DNA of 48,626 nt. Origin: an uncultured Sphingobacteriaceae bacterium (lineage in GTDB: Bacteria; Bacteroidota; Bacteroidia; Sphingobacteriales; Sphingobacteriaceae). Position numbers and translations under genes: made by a program. Shown here in pieces: positions 17,381 through 26,544 of this stretch. A model generated the notes under the pieces. That model saw only the letters and a list, made by a program, of their open reading frames with translations. It ran no database searches and had not been told where the DNA came from. Every line of letters starts with the position of its first letter. Position 1 is the first letter of the stretch. The stretch is from the NCBI GenBank assembly GCA_946480915.1, contig CAMLLO010000034.1:1-48626 (forward strand), read 5' to 3'.

Positions 17381-18148
17381 TTAAGAATTAAAGGCTTTAA
17401 CAATGTCCGTAAAGTCTCTGGATTTTAATGAAGCACCTCCGATTAAGCCTCCATCAATATCCGCCTGAGCGAACAACTCGGCAGCATTTTTCGGATTACA
17501 ACTTCCACCGTACAGAATAGTAGTATTTTCGGCGGTTTCTGTGTCGTATTTAGCGGCGATTTCTTTCCGGATGAACGCGTGTATTTCCTGCGCTTGTTCT
17601 GATGTCGCAGTTACTCCTGTACCGATAGCCCAAACAGGCTCATAGGCAATAATAGCTTTTGAAAACTCCTCAGCAGACAAATGAAAGATGCCTTCCGTTA
17701 ATTGAGCTTTGATTAAATCAAAATGTATGTTTTGATTTCTTTCCTCCAACGTTTCGCCGATGCAAAAGATAGGTCTTAACCCGGCTTTCAAAGCTGCATC
17801 AACCTTTGGCGCAAGAGTTTGATTTGTTTCGCCGAAGTACTGACGGCGCTCAGAATGTCCTAAAATTACAGACGCAGCACCAACTGATTTTAACATATTA
17901 GCCGATATTTCGCCAGTATATGCGCCAGATTCGGCATGGTGACAATTTTGTGCACCAACACTTACCCGGGTGTTGTTTTTTGCAAGTTGCACCAAACTAT
18001 GAATATGAACAAAAGAAGGACATACAATTACTTCCTGATTGCCATGTGCTTCGTCATTAACCATATGTAATACTTCAGAAAATAAAGTCATTCCTGATGT
18101 ATAATCCAAATTCATTTTCCAGTTACCGGCAACAATTTTTTTTCTCAT
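17381..18148 (-). CDS. tpiA: Triosephosphate isomerase
   Basis: Interconverts dihydroxyacetone phosphate and glyceraldehyde 3-phosphate in glycolysis and gluconeogenesis. The 255-residue TIM barrel has all catalytic residues: Asn9 and Lys11 in AGNWKMN, His98 in ILGHSERRQYF, Glu170 in AYEPVWAIGTG (the flexible loop) and the phosphate-binding ILYGGSCNPKN. The gene lies between the GlmU-like gene (11 bases upstream) and prmA (3 bases downstream) in one leftward operon. Confidence 0.98.
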   Translation of the reverse strand: MRKKIVAGNWKMNLDYTSGMTLFSEVLHMVNDEAHGNQEVIVCPSFVHIHSLVQLAKNNTRVSVGAQNCHHAESGAYTGEISANMLKSVGAASVILGHSERRQYFGETNQTLAPKVDAALKAGLRPIFCIGETLEERNQNIHFDLIKAQLTEGIFHLSAEEFSKAIIAYEPVWAIGTGVTATSEQAQEIHAFIRKEIAAKYDTETAENTTILYGGSCNPKNAAELFAQADIDGGLIGGASLKSRDFTDIVKAFNS

Positions 18149-18159
18149 TATTATTTGTG

Positions 18160-19338
18160 TTAAAAGTTTCTATACGATTGTGTTAATTCAAAAACATTGG
18201 TTAAGATTTTCTTTTCGATATCGTCGAATACTCTCCCTCGTCTTTCAAACACTTTATCTGCAGTTTCAAAAGCCTTATTCAAAGCATATAGTTCAAATCC
18301 CTGGGCTCCGCCCCATGCAAAATCGGGGATAAAATTCCGTGGATAACCAGCCCCAAAAACATTGGCACTTACCCCAACGACAGTCCCTGTGTTAAACATG
18401 GTATTAATTCCGCATTTGGCGTGGTCTGCCATTATGAGTCCACAAAACTGCATTCCTGTTCTACGGAATGACTTTTTGTTATAATCCCATAGCTTTACTT
18501 CTGTATAATTATTCTTTAGATTAGAATTATTGGAGTCGGCACCAATATTACACCACTCTCCCAAGGCTGCGTTACCCAAAAAGCCATCATGACCTTTAGA
18601 GGAATAACCATGGATTACGGCGTTATTTATCTCACCTCCTACTTTAGAAAAAGGACCGATTGTAGTTTTTCCGTAAATCTTAGCTCCCATTTTTACTTGC
18701 GAATCATTACACAAAGCAAAGGAACCCCTGATCATAGATCCTTCCCATACCTCAGAATTTTTCCCAAGATAAATTGGTCCTTCTTTGGTATTAAAGGTTG
18801 AACATTCAGCTACCGCTCCTTCTTCAACAAAAATCTCATCGCCTAAAATAGTATTGCTGCTGCTTAGTTTAGATGATGTACGTCCTGAAGTTAGAAGTTG
18901 GAAATCATTTCTCAGTTCAATATCATTAAGTCTGAAAATATCCTCAGGAAAGGCTACTCTGACAAAATCGCCCTGAAACTCAATAGGTTTATATTTTGAC
19001 TGATCAGAGAAACCGGAGGTATCTGCTTGCTTTAGCTTAACAGCGATGTGAATTTCATTTTTTATTAGCAGCTCTCCATCATTTAGTTTATCAATGGCCT
19101 CAAGCAAAGCTTGATTCGGACAAACAGAGCCATTGATGAAAATATTATCTTCAGAGGTGTGATAAGGAAATTTCTCCTGCAAATAATCTTCTGTAAGGAA
19201 TGAAACCTCAGACTTTAGCTGTTTTTTCCATTTTGCGGCAATCGTAAGAATACCGATTCTCAAATCGGCTACGGGCCGGGTCAAAGTCAGTGGAAATAAA
19301 CTATTTCTTGCAGAATCATCAAAAAGAATGATAGTCAT
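18160..19338 (-). CDS. GlmU-like putative sugar nucleotidyltransferase with left-handed beta-helix
   Basis: A 392-residue protein of the Bacteroidota 'GlmU family' group. The N-terminal half resembles a nucleotidyltransferase fold (TIILFDDSARNSLFPLTLTR) but lacks the usual LAAGxGxRM loop, so activity as a true uridylyltransferase is doubtful. The C-terminal half (about 180-350) has hexapeptide-like repeats (AKIYGKTTIGPFSKVGGEI, CGINTMFNTGTVVGVSANV) forming a left-handed beta-helix as in acyltransferases. The ATG at 19338 is chosen over a TTG three codons upstream. It opens the run leading to tpiA and prmA. Confidence 0.85.
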   Translation of the reverse strand: MTIILFDDSARNSLFPLTLTRPVADLRIGILTIAAKWKKQLKSEVSFLTEDYLQEKFPYHTSEDNIFINGSVCPNQALLEAIDKLNDGELLIKNEIHIAVKLKQADTSGFSDQSKYKPIEFQGDFVRVAFPEDIFRLNDIELRNDFQLLTSGRTSSKLSSSNTILGDEIFVEEGAVAECSTFNTKEGPIYLGKNSEVWEGSMIRGSFALCNDSQVKMGAKIYGKTTIGPFSKVGGEINNAVIHGYSSKGHDGFLGNAALGEWCNIGADSNNSNLKNNYTEVKLWDYNKKSFRRTGMQFCGLIMADHAKCGINTMFNTGTVVGVSANVFGAGYPRNFIPDFAWGGAQGFELYALNKAFETADKVFERRGRVFDDIEKKILTNVFELTQSYRNF

Positions 19339-19351
19339 AGAGGGCAAAAAT

Positions 19352-19381
19352 AAAAAAAGTCCCGGCGTAAACCGGGACTTT
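19352..19381 (-). terminator. Terminator after rpmE2
   Basis: AAAGTCCCGG and CCGGGACTTT form a perfect 10-base stem with a 6-base loop. On the minus strand a seven-T tract follows, so it ends the rpmE2 transcript before the GlmU-like gene. Confidence 0.9.
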
Positions 19382-19400
19382 CAAGTATTTTAGAATTTAA

Positions 19401-19649
19401 TTACTTTTTGTTGTAACGAGAACGGAATTTGTCAATACGTCCTGCAGTATCAACAAGTTTCATTTTACCAGTATAAAACGGGTGAGAGGTGTGAGAGATC
19501 TCCAATTTTATAAGTGGATACTCATTACCATCTTCGTATTTGATAGTTTCTTTAGATTCTATGCAAGATTTGGTCAGAAAAGAATAGTCGTTAGACATGT
19601 CTTTAAAAACTACCAATCTATAATTTTTTGGATGCAAATCAGCCTTCAT
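19401..19649 (-). CDS. rpmE2: 50S ribosomal protein L31, type B
   Basis: An 82-residue ribosomal protein of the large subunit. It begins [19 protein letters not shown] and contains the L31 signature [18 protein letters not shown], where the family has HPF(Y/F)TG followed by V-D-(T/S)-(A/E)-GR. The zinc-binding CxxC pairs of type A L31 are absent, which makes it type B. It is monocistronic, with a consensus promoter about 20 bases upstream and a strong terminator. Confidence 0.97.
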   Translation of the reverse strand: MKADLHPKNYRLVVFKDMSNDYSFLTKSCIESKETIKYEDGNEYPLIKLEISHTSHPFYTGKMKLVDTAGRIDKFRSRYNKK

Positions 19650-19672
19650 GGTTCATTCCTTTTTAAGAGGCG

Positions 19673-19703
19673 CAAATATATATGAATTTGACATATTTTC
19701 AAA
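19673..19703 (-). promoter_or_regulatory. Promoter of rpmE2 (TTTG-N19-TATATTTG)
   Basis: On the minus strand TTTG (19700-19703) is followed after 19 bases by TATATTTG (19673-19680). Both elements and spacing match the Bacteroidota consensus exactly, giving a leader of about 20 bases. Confidence 0.8.
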
Positions 19704-19766
19704 TACATTTTTTCAAAAGATTTGAGATTCAATTTTTCAAATGCAGCATTCAGTAGAAAAACTGCT

Positions 19767-20165
19767 TCACAAATCCTGACAAAGTTCAATCAAAACGCCA
19801 TTTGTATCTTTTGGATGCAGAAAACAAACCAGCTTATTATCCGCTCCACGCTTAGGATGGTCAGATAATAAATGAAAACCCTCGTTTTTTAGCCGTGCCA
19901 TTTCGGTAAAAATATTATCAACACTGAAGGCGATATGATGAATGCCTTCTCCTCTCTTCTCAATAAATTTAGCTATCGGACTATGGGCAGAAATTGCTTC
20001 CAAAAGCTCAATTTTTTCATTCCCGACTTTAAAAAACTCGGTAATAACGCTTTCTGAGTGAACAGTTTCCTGCTTATAACTTTTTACACCTAAAAGTTTT
20101 TCGTAAATATCCGAAGCTTGGGCTATATTCCGCACCGCGATACCAATATGCTCTATTTTATTCAT
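19767..20165 (-). CDS. mce: Methylmalonyl-CoA epimerase
   Basis: A 132-residue vicinal oxygen chelate (glyoxalase-fold) enzyme that interconverts (2R)- and (2S)-methylmalonyl-CoA, linking propionyl-CoA to succinyl-CoA. Metal-ligand positions are visible: His6 in KIEHIGIAV, His in GEGIHHIAFSV and Glu in VLIELCQ; the family stretch VKIxLLEP appears as EKIELLEAISAHSPIAKFIE. Length is typical. It stands alone, divergent from iscS; methylmalonyl-CoA mutase is not in the window. Confidence 0.93.
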   Translation of the reverse strand: MNKIEHIGIAVRNIAQASDIYEKLLGVKSYKQETVHSESVITEFFKVGNEKIELLEAISAHSPIAKFIEKRGEGIHHIAFSVDNIFTEMARLKNEGFHLLSDHPKRGADNKLVCFLHPKDTNGVLIELCQDL

Positions 20166-20240
20166 GTTTATTTATGGTAAAAATGACTTTCTGTCTATAT
20201 TTAGACTAGTTTTAAGAATACTATGAGCTAAAAGATTTAC

Positions 20241-20248
20241 TATCTTTG
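20241..20248 (+). promoter_or_regulatory. -7 promoter box of iscS
   Basis: TATCTTTG matches TAnnTTTG and lies 28 bases before the iscS ATG. No clear -33 TTTG is present. No IscR-type site was recognised. Confidence 0.6.
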
Positions 20249-20276
20249 TAGATAAATATAGTTTTTAGTTTTAGAT

Positions 20277-21488
20277 ATGAATCTTCCAATATATTTAGAT
20301 AACAACGCTACCACTCCGATGGATCCGAGAGTACTTGAGGCAATGATACCTTATTTCACGCAGAAATTTGGTAATGCTGCGAGTAGAAATCATCCTTTTG
20401 GATGGGCTGCTGAAGAAGGAGTAGACTACGCCCGCGAACAAGTTGCAAAACTGATTGGTGCTAACGAGAAAGAGATAATCTTTACATCAGGTGCCACTGA
20501 AGCCAACAACCTTGCATTAAAAGGTGTTTTTGAAATGTACAAAGACAAAGGTAATCATATAATTACCTGTACTACCGAGCATAAAGCTGTATTAGATGCA
20601 TGTAAACATCTTGAAAAGCTTGGCGCAACTGTCACCTATCTTCAAGTTAAATCTGATGGTTTGATTGATCTTCAGGAACTTGAAAACGCTATGACTGATA
20701 AAACCATTCTTGTCGCTATTATGTACGGCAACAACGAAATTGGAGTAATTCAGCCGATAAAAGAGATCTCCGCTATTGCGCACAAACATGGCGCTTTATT
20801 TTTCACCGACGCTACTCAGGCTGTAGGAAAAATCCCGGTAGATGTTATAGCAGATGGCATTGACTTAATGTCTTTCTCTGCACATAAAATGTACGGCCCG
20901 AAAGGCGTTGGTGCTTTATATGTACGCAGAAAAAATCCAAGGGTTAAGGTTACCGCACAAATGGATGGCGGAGGCCACGAGCGAGGAATGCGTTCCGGAA
21001 CATTAAACGTACCTGGAATTGTAGGATTTGGAAAAGCTTGTGAACTTTGCAGATTAGAAATGGCAGACGAAGCGAAACGCCTTTCCGCTTTACGCGATAA
21101 ACTTGAAAGCTCTTTAACTACACTTGAAGAAAGTTATGTTAATGGCAATCGCGAACACAGACTTCCCCATGTTGCCAATATCTCTTTTAAATACGTTGAG
21201 GGGGAAGGGTTAATGATGGCGATGAAAGACATGGCTGTTTCATCCGGATCGGCTTGTACCTCAGCATCTTTAGAACCTTCATATGTCTTAAAAAGCTTAG
21301 GATTATCAGATGATTTGGCACACTCTTCGATACGTTTTGGACTAGGTAGATTTACAACCGAAGAGGAAGTAGATTTTGCAATTGAACAAACTAAAAAAGC
21401 GGTTAATCACCTTCGCGACCTTTCTCCTTTATGGGAAATGTTTAAAGAAGGAATTGATCTGGACAAAGTAGAGTGGGTTGAACACTAA
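20277..21488 (+). CDS. iscS: Cysteine desulfurase
   Basis: A pyridoxal-phosphate enzyme that takes sulfur from cysteine and hands it to IscU for iron-sulfur cluster assembly. The 403 residues have [17 protein letters not shown] at the N-terminus, His102 in TTEHKAV, the PLP lysine Lys204 in [12 protein letters not shown] and the persulfide-forming Cys327 in [17 protein letters not shown]. The long SSGSACTSA loop is typical of group I (IscS/NifS) rather than SufS enzymes. iscU follows after 91 bases and iscA after that; iscR, hscA, hscB and fdx are absent here. Confidence 0.96.
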   Translation: MNLPIYLDNNATTPMDPRVLEAMIPYFTQKFGNAASRNHPFGWAAEEGVDYAREQVAKLIGANEKEIIFTSGATEANNLALKGVFEMYKDKGNHIITCTTEHKAVLDACKHLEKLGATVTYLQVKSDGLIDLQELENAMTDKTILVAIMYGNNEIGVIQPIKEISAIAHKHGALFFTDATQAVGKIPVDVIADGIDLMSFSAHKMYGPKGVGALYVRRKNPRVKVTAQMDGGGHERGMRSGTLNVPGIVGFGKACELCRLEMADEAKRLSALRDKLESSLTTLEESYVNGNREHRLPHVANISFKYVEGEGLMMAMKDMAVSSGSACTSASLEPSYVLKSLGLSDDLAHSSIRFGLGRFTTEEEVDFAIEQTKKAVNHLRDLSPLWEMFKEGIDLDKVEWVEH

Positions 21489-21579
21489 ATAATGTGCAGA
21501 TGATTTGATGTGCAGATATGCAAATTAAGCGAGACGCACTTACACCTTATAACATAAAACTTACAAAAAACTTAAAGCT

Positions 21580-21993
21580 ATGGCTTACTCAGATAAAGTT
21601 ATCGATCATTACACTAACCCAAGAAACGTTGGAACACTTGATAAAAGCAAAAACAACGTAGGAACAGGCTTAGTAGGAGCTCCTGAATGTGGAGACGTTA
21701 TGCGCCTTCAAATTGAAGTTGACGCTAATAATGTAATTACTGATGCAAAATTCAAAACCTTTGGATGCGGTTCTGCAATCGCTTCATCTTCTTTAGCTAC
21801 AGAATGGTTAAAAGGAAAAAGCATTGATGATGCAATGGCAATTGACAATATGGATATTGTTGAAGAACTTGCATTACCACCGGTTAAAATCCACTGTTCA
21901 GTTTTAGCAGAAGATGCTATTAAAGCTGCTATTAACGACTATCGCGTGAAAAACGGATTAGAAGCCTTGGTTTCTGAAAAAGCGCATCACTAG
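21580..21993 (+). CDS. iscU: Iron-sulfur cluster assembly scaffold IscU
   Basis: The 137-residue scaffold on which 2Fe-2S and 4Fe-4S clusters are built. The three ligand cysteines are at 37 (GAPECGDV), 63 (FGCGSAIASSS) and 106 (KIHCSVLAEDA), with Asp39 next to the first. The LPPVKIHC segment is the HscA-recognition motif of IscU, present even though hscA is not nearby. It begins MAYSDKVIDHYTNPRNVG, the standard IscU start. It lies between iscS and iscA. Confidence 0.97.
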   Translation: MAYSDKVIDHYTNPRNVGTLDKSKNNVGTGLVGAPECGDVMRLQIEVDANNVITDAKFKTFGCGSAIASSSLATEWLKGKSIDDAMAIDNMDIVEELALPPVKIHCSVLAEDAIKAAINDYRVKNGLEALVSEKAHH

Positions 21994-22016
21994 ATTAAAA
22001 AAGAATCAAGTATAAG

Positions 22017-22074
22017 GTATAAAGTATCAAGATAAAACGCTCTAAATAAGTTCGTGTATCTTGCTACTTTATAC
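22017..22074. repeat. Long inverted repeat in the iscU-iscA gap
   Basis: GTATAAAGTATCAAGATA (22017-22034) and TATCTTGCTACTTTATAC (22057-22074) are complementary at 17 of 18 positions around a 22-base loop. A further copy of TACTTTATACTA follows at 22079-22090. It could be a stabilising mRNA hairpin, an attenuator or a small palindromic repeat element. Confidence 0.7.
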
Positions 22075-22098
22075 TAAATACTTTATACTAAAATAAAA

Positions 22099-22425
22099 AT
22101 GGTTACAGTAACAGATAAAGCAAAAGAAAAAGTTGCAGAACTGGTTCAAAATTCAGGACTGGACAACACGTATTTTCTAAGAGTATCTGTGCAGGGAGGT
22201 GGTTGCTCAGGCTTATCCTATAAGCTTGATTTTGACAATGAAGAAAAACCAGGCGACCAGTTCTTTGAAGATAAAGGTGTTCGAATGGCTTTAGATATGA
22301 AGTCATTTTTGTACCTGGCAGGCACAGAACTTGATTTCTCGGATGGTTTAAACGGTAAAGGCTTTAACTTTCACAATCCGAATGCTAGCAGAACCTGCGG
22401 TTGCGGAGAAAGTTTTTCTGTTTAA
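22099..22425 (+). CDS. iscA: Iron-sulfur cluster carrier protein, IscA/HesB family
   Basis: A 108-residue A-type carrier that receives clusters or iron and delivers them to target proteins. The three conserved cysteines are Cys36 (GGGCSGLSY), Cys100 and Cys102 (SRTCGCGESFSV). The sequence DGLNGKGFNFHNPNA before them is typical of the family. It is the last gene of the iscS-iscU-iscA run, separated from iscU by an inverted repeat and followed by a perfect terminator. Confidence 0.95.
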   Translation: MVTVTDKAKEKVAELVQNSGLDNTYFLRVSVQGGGCSGLSYKLDFDNEEKPGDQFFEDKGVRMALDMKSFLYLAGTELDFSDGLNGKGFNFHNPNASRTCGCGESFSV

Positions 22426-22444
22426 ATCTCATAAAAACTACAAC

Positions 22445-22468
22445 AAAAAGGGGCTTTTGCCCCTTTTT
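22445..22468 (+). terminator. Terminator of the isc operon
   Basis: AAAAAGGGGC and GCCCCTTTTT form a perfect 10-base stem with a TTTT loop, 19 bases after the iscA stop. An upstream start for the next gene would have to read through this hairpin. Confidence 0.9.
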
Positions 22469-22511
22469 GTGTTTAGGTATATTCTGTATACTTGTCGCAG
22501 GTAATTTAAAA

Positions 22512-24419
22512 ATGACGCTTAAACCCGATATCATTCCCAAACTTTTAAGAAACGTAGTTTCCACGATTCATTCAGAAAATGACCCCTTTCTTATGCATAA
22601 GAAAGGAATTTCATGGGAAGAAATCAGTTATAAACAAACCCTGGAAAACGCAGATGCGGTCTCTTCTTACCTGATCGATATTGGAATTCAGAAAGGCGAC
22701 CGGATTGGGTTCATCCTTGAAAATTCGCCTGAGTACATATATTATGATCAGGGATTGCAGCAAATCGGAGCTGTCAACGTATCTATATATCCTACCCTAT
22801 CAGAGAATGAAATAGAATATATTCTTATTGATGCAGGCGTAAAAACTCTATTGGTCGGCAACCCCTTCTTATTGAAAAAGATTCTGAAAATCGCTAATAA
22901 CTGCCCGGAGTTAATTCGCATCATACCGATATTCGATGATTATGAAAAGCACATTCAAACCACAAATATTAATGCAGGCGTTATCTCTTTTGATTCAGTA
23001 TTAGAAGAAGGCCGAAAATGTTATCCCACACATAAAAGAGCTATAGATTCTGCACTGGAGAGTATCATCCCTTCGGACCTTTCAGCTCTTATTTATACAT
23101 CCGGCACTACCGGCATCCCAAAAGGAGTAATGTTGAGTCATCATAACTTCGTTGAAAATGTAAGAGCTTCATTGGAACAAATTCCGGTGGTTGAAAAAGA
23201 AGATATTTTCTTATCATTCCTGCCACTTTCTCATGTTTTTGAACGCACCGCCACATACCATGTATGCATAACCGCAGGATGTAAAATAGCCTTTGCTCAA
23301 AGTTTGGAACTTTTGGCCAAAAACATGACCGAGGTAAGGCCAACTGTAATGAGTTGTGTTCCTAGGCTCCTGGAGCGTATCCACGACAAAGCGATAAAAT
23401 CAGGAACTCAGGCAGGCGGTGCCAAAGCGAAAATATTTTTGTGGGCGCTTGAAATTGGCAAAACCTATCGCGAAAGCAAAGAGACCGGGAAATCTCCCGG
23501 ATTAATTTTAAGTGCTCAGCAGAAGCTGGCCGAAAAACTCGTTTTTAATAAGATTAAAGAAAAAACCGGAGGACGACTAAAATTCTTCCTTTCGGGAGGT
23601 GCAGCCCTACCCAAAAATGTGGGTGAGTTTTTTGGGAACCTGGGAATTAAAGTTCTGGAAGGTTATGGGCTTACCGAAACATCGCCGGTTTTAGCAGTAA
23701 CAGAGTATCACAGACAGATTTTTGGGACCGTAGGAAGAGTTATTCCCGGAATTGAAATTGGGATACAAGATGTGGAAACCAAAAAAATGCTTGCAATACA
23801 AACCAACCATTCATTCAATCCGCAGTTTGAATGCGAGGAAGGTGAAATATTAGCAAGAGGACATTGTGTAATGAAGGGGTATTGGAATAAACCCATTGAG
23901 ACGGAGCAGGTTATTGACCCTGATTGCTGGTTCCACACAGGTGATATTGGCCGGTTTTATAAAGGTAATTTGAAAATTACCGACCGGATTAAAAATATGC
24001 TCGTGAATGCTTATGGAAAAAACATCTATCCTACTCCCGTAGAAAACACCTATTTAAAAAGCCCTAAAATAGAGCAGATATTTTTGATTGGAGATAAGAG
24101 AGAATACCTTACAGCTATTATAGTTCCGCCAAAAGAAAATTTACAGGAAACGTTTGGCATGGGCGATGAGTTTTTTCAACGTTCGGAAAAATTTGTGAAG
24201 GACAAAGAAATTACAGAATGGCTTACGGAAGACATCCGAAAGTTTTCTAATGAACTTGCAAAGTTTGAAAGGATAAAAAACTTTATTGTTAAACGGAATC
24301 CTTTCAGCATCGAAGATGGTGAATTAACCCCTTCCATGAAAGCTAAACGAAAGGTAATTGAAACAAAATACGCGAGCGAGATTGACCAAATGTATTTGGA
24401 TGGTTCAGATACGGAATAA
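22512..24419 (+). CDS. Long-chain acyl-CoA synthetase (AMP-forming)
   Basis: A 635-residue AMP-binding enzyme that activates fatty acids with ATP and CoA. Motifs: the ATP loop LIYTSGTTGIPKGVMLSH, then LSGGAALPKNV, GYGLTETSPV, WFHTGDIGRF and the C-terminal NAYGKNIYPTPVE. The ATG at 22512 (MTLKPDIIPKLL) is chosen; starts further upstream would run through the isc terminator. The group fits bacterial FadD/FACS15-like proteins used for degradation or phospholipid repair. It converges on the NagB-like gene. Confidence 0.93.
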   Translation: MTLKPDIIPKLLRNVVSTIHSENDPFLMHKKGISWEEISYKQTLENADAVSSYLIDIGIQKGDRIGFILENSPEYIYYDQGLQQIGAVNVSIYPTLSENEIEYILIDAGVKTLLVGNPFLLKKILKIANNCPELIRIIPIFDDYEKHIQTTNINAGVISFDSVLEEGRKCYPTHKRAIDSALESIIPSDLSALIYTSGTTGIPKGVMLSHHNFVENVRASLEQIPVVEKEDIFLSFLPLSHVFERTATYHVCITAGCKIAFAQSLELLAKNMTEVRPTVMSCVPRLLERIHDKAIKSGTQAGGAKAKIFLWALEIGKTYRESKETGKSPGLILSAQQKLAEKLVFNKIKEKTGGRLKFFLSGGAALPKNVGEFFGNLGIKVLEGYGLTETSPVLAVTEYHRQIFGTVGRVIPGIEIGIQDVETKKMLAIQTNHSFNPQFECEEGEILARGHCVMKGYWNKPIETEQVIDPDCWFHTGDIGRFYKGNLKITDRIKNMLVNAYGKNIYPTPVENTYLKSPKIEQIFLIGDKREYLTAIIVPPKENLQETFGMGDEFFQRSEKFVKDKEITEWLTEDIRKFSNELAKFERIKNFIVKRNPFSIEDGELTPSMKAKRKVIETKYASEIDQMYLDGSDTE

Positions 24420-24434
24420 ATGAGCATTAAAGGA

Positions 24435-24466
24435 GACTTGTAGATTGAGGAAACAGTCTACAAGTC
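24435..24466. terminator. Hairpin between converging genes
   Basis: GACTTGTAGA and TCTACAAGTC form a perfect 10-base stem around a 12-base loop. A T tract is lacking, so its strength as a terminator is uncertain. Confidence 0.5.
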
Positions 24467-24484
24467 ATATTGCAATTATTGTAT

Positions 24485-26404
24485 TTAAAATACCCACCTT
24501 ACAAAGGCTTCCATTGCCTCATACTCCGCCAAGCCCAACTCATCATATTCCCGAGCTGTTTGACTGGTTCGTTCCTCTGCCCTTACCCAAAATTCACGCT
24601 GGTCTTCGCCCGGAAAAACAGGTCGGTCCTTTTGCGATTGGTGCTTAAATATCGCATTGCGCTTTTTCAAAACCTGTTTTGGAGACAGAGGAACAGCCAT
24701 CTGGATTTCGTGGATTTGGAATTCCTGCCAGGCGCCGCGATACAGCCATAACCAGCAATCTTTAACCCATGCTTCGGATCGCTTTAAACGGCTCAAGGCT
24801 TCCAGAACGATATCAAAACAATGTTTATGAGTACCATGAGGGTCGGCAAAATCGCCGGCGGCGTAAACCTGCTGAGGTTTTATTTTTTGCAGCAGAGCCA
24901 TAGTGATTTGAATATCTTCTTCGTAGTTGCCAAGTTTTCCCGTTTTCCCCTGCTCATAAAACGGTAAAGCCATAAAATGGATATTTTCGTCGCTTAGACC
25001 CACAAAACGTGCACCTGCGATAGCTTCCCCTTTTCTTATCAGGCCTTTTACTGTTTGAAGTTCCTTAATATCGGCTTGGTTCGGCTGTTTGGATTCTATA
25101 AATTCTCGCATCAAGCTATAGCTTGTTTCAACCTTATCAGAATCCGAATTGATTGATTTGCTAAAATCGCGAACAAACTCAACATAACGCAGCGCGTCGT
25201 CATCCCAAACAGCAGTATTACCGGAAGTTTGATACGCGACGTGAACATCATGTCCCTGATCAACGAGTCGCATAAATGTGCCACCCATTGAAATAACATC
25301 ATCGTCAGGATGAGGAGAGAAAATAAGACATCGTTTTACGCCTGGATTTGCGCGTTCGGGACGCTGACTATCGTCCGCATTAGGTTTCCCTCCCGGCCAG
25401 CCTGTAATGGTGTGCTGGATAAGATTGAACATCCGAATGTTTATGTCGTAAACCGGACCACTTTCAGTAGCAAGCTGAGCCATTCCGTTAGAATTATAAT
25501 CCTCTTCGATAAGCTTAAGAATAGGCTTTTTAACTTGCTTCGACAACCAAATGACAGCCTTCTTAATTAGGGGCTCATCCCAGATGCAATCTTTAACTAA
25601 CCAGGGCGTGTTAAAACGAGTAAGTTCTGACGCCGCATCTGCATCTAATATAAACTCAACTTTGTCCGACTGCTGTAAATAAGTTGCCGGAACATCCGAC
25701 GAAATTTCCCCTTCTACTGCGTCTTTGATAATCGAAGCTTTTTTCCGATTCCAGGCCATTAAGATAATTTCCCGGGCTTTGAATATGGTACCAATACCCA
25801 TGGTTATGGCTTTGGTAGGAACATTTTCTTTTCCCCCAAAATCGCGGGAAGCATCAGTGCGTGTTAAATCTGCCAGCGTTACTAAACGAGTGCCCGAGTT
25901 TGGAGCTGATCCCGGTTCATTAAAGCCGATGTGTCCGGTTCGTCCAATCCCTAATATCTGTAAATCCAAACCACCTTGCTGCGTAATTTCTCGTTCATAC
26001 TGAAGGCAATATTGATGAATTTGTTCTGGCGGCAGCGTTCCGTCCGGGATGTGAACATTAGATCGCTCAATATCAATATGATCGAACAGGTTTTCATTCA
26101 TAAACCTAACATAGCTTTGCTCGGCTTGCGGTTTCATGGGATAGTATTCATCCAAATTGAATGTTACCACATCTTTAAAAGATAAGTCTTCTTCTTTGTG
26201 CAAACGAACCAACTCGCGGTAAACACCAATCGGAGTTACCCCGGTTGCCAGGCCTAACACGGTTCTCTCACCTTTTCTTTGTTTATCACGAATAAGATTG
26301 GCAATGCGCCGGGCAACTTCTTTTGAAGCATGTGTTTGATCGGGGAATACGGTTACAGGTAGTTTTTCGAAACGAGTTTCTTCGAGCAGGTTTAATCGGG
26401 ACAT
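24485..26404 (-). CDS. nagB: Glucosamine-6-phosphate deaminase fused to a PIG-L deacetylase-like domain
   Basis: A 639-residue two-domain protein. Residues about 10-290 are a NagB deaminase/isomerase, converting glucosamine-6-phosphate to fructose-6-phosphate and ammonia: LGLATGVTPIGVYREL, FNLDEYYP and LGIGRTGHIGFNEPGS. Residues about 360-600 are a PIG-L/LmbE-type zinc deacetylase domain: FSPHPDDDVISMGGTFM (metal ligands His-Asp-Asp) and DPHGTHKHC. The fusion suggests deacetylation of an N-acetylglucosamine derivative coupled to deamination; this architecture is widespread in Bacteroidota, but the natural substrate of the second domain is unclear. The deacetylase lipoprotein gene upstream may act on related sugars. 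Confidence 0.9.
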   Translation of the reverse strand: MSRLNLLEETRFEKLPVTVFPDQTHASKEVARRIANLIRDKQRKGERTVLGLATGVTPIGVYRELVRLHKEEDLSFKDVVTFNLDEYYPMKPQAEQSYVRFMNENLFDHIDIERSNVHIPDGTLPPEQIHQYCLQYEREITQQGGLDLQILGIGRTGHIGFNEPGSAPNSGTRLVTLADLTRTDASRDFGGKENVPTKAITMGIGTIFKAREIILMAWNRKKASIIKDAVEGEISSDVPATYLQQSDKVEFILDADAASELTRFNTPWLVKDCIWDEPLIKKAVIWLSKQVKKPILKLIEEDYNSNGMAQLATESGPVYDINIRMFNLIQHTITGWPGGKPNADDSQRPERANPGVKRCLIFSPHPDDDVISMGGTFMRLVDQGHDVHVAYQTSGNTAVWDDDALRYVEFVRDFSKSINSDSDKVETSYSLMREFIESKQPNQADIKELQTVKGLIRKGEAIAGARFVGLSDENIHFMALPFYEQGKTGKLGNYEEDIQITMALLQKIKPQQVYAAGDFADPHGTHKHCFDIVLEALSRLKRSEAWVKDCWLWLYRGAWQEFQIHEIQMAVPLSPKQVLKKRNAIFKHQSQKDRPVFPGEDQREFWVRAEERTSQTAREYDELGLAEYEAMEAFVRWVF

Positions 26405-26474
26405 ACGGTTTTCCTTTTGAAATTAAATATAGAACTTCTAAAAGTATCGGCAATAATTTGCTGCAAATTTCACA

Positions 26475-26505
26475 ATAAAAAAGAGGCTTACAAATGCAAG
26501 CCTCT
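26475..26505 (-). terminator. Terminator after the polysaccharide deacetylase gene
   Basis: AGAGGCTT and AAGCCTCT form an 8-base stem with an 8-base loop; on the minus strand a T-rich tract TTTTTTA follows. It separates the deacetylase gene from the NagB fusion. Confidence 0.8.
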
Positions 26506-26544
26506 AATTTTATATTCGCACCCATGTGCTGGCAACGTTCCCTG

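Noticed and set aside
22401..22511. N-terminal extension of the acyl-CoA synthetase
   Set aside because: It overlaps the end of iscA and reads through the isc terminator; ATG 22512 starts the conserved protein.
24470..24751. Plus-strand frame opposite the NagB fusion
   Set aside because: It is a shadow of the coding strand; the fusion protein has clear motifs.
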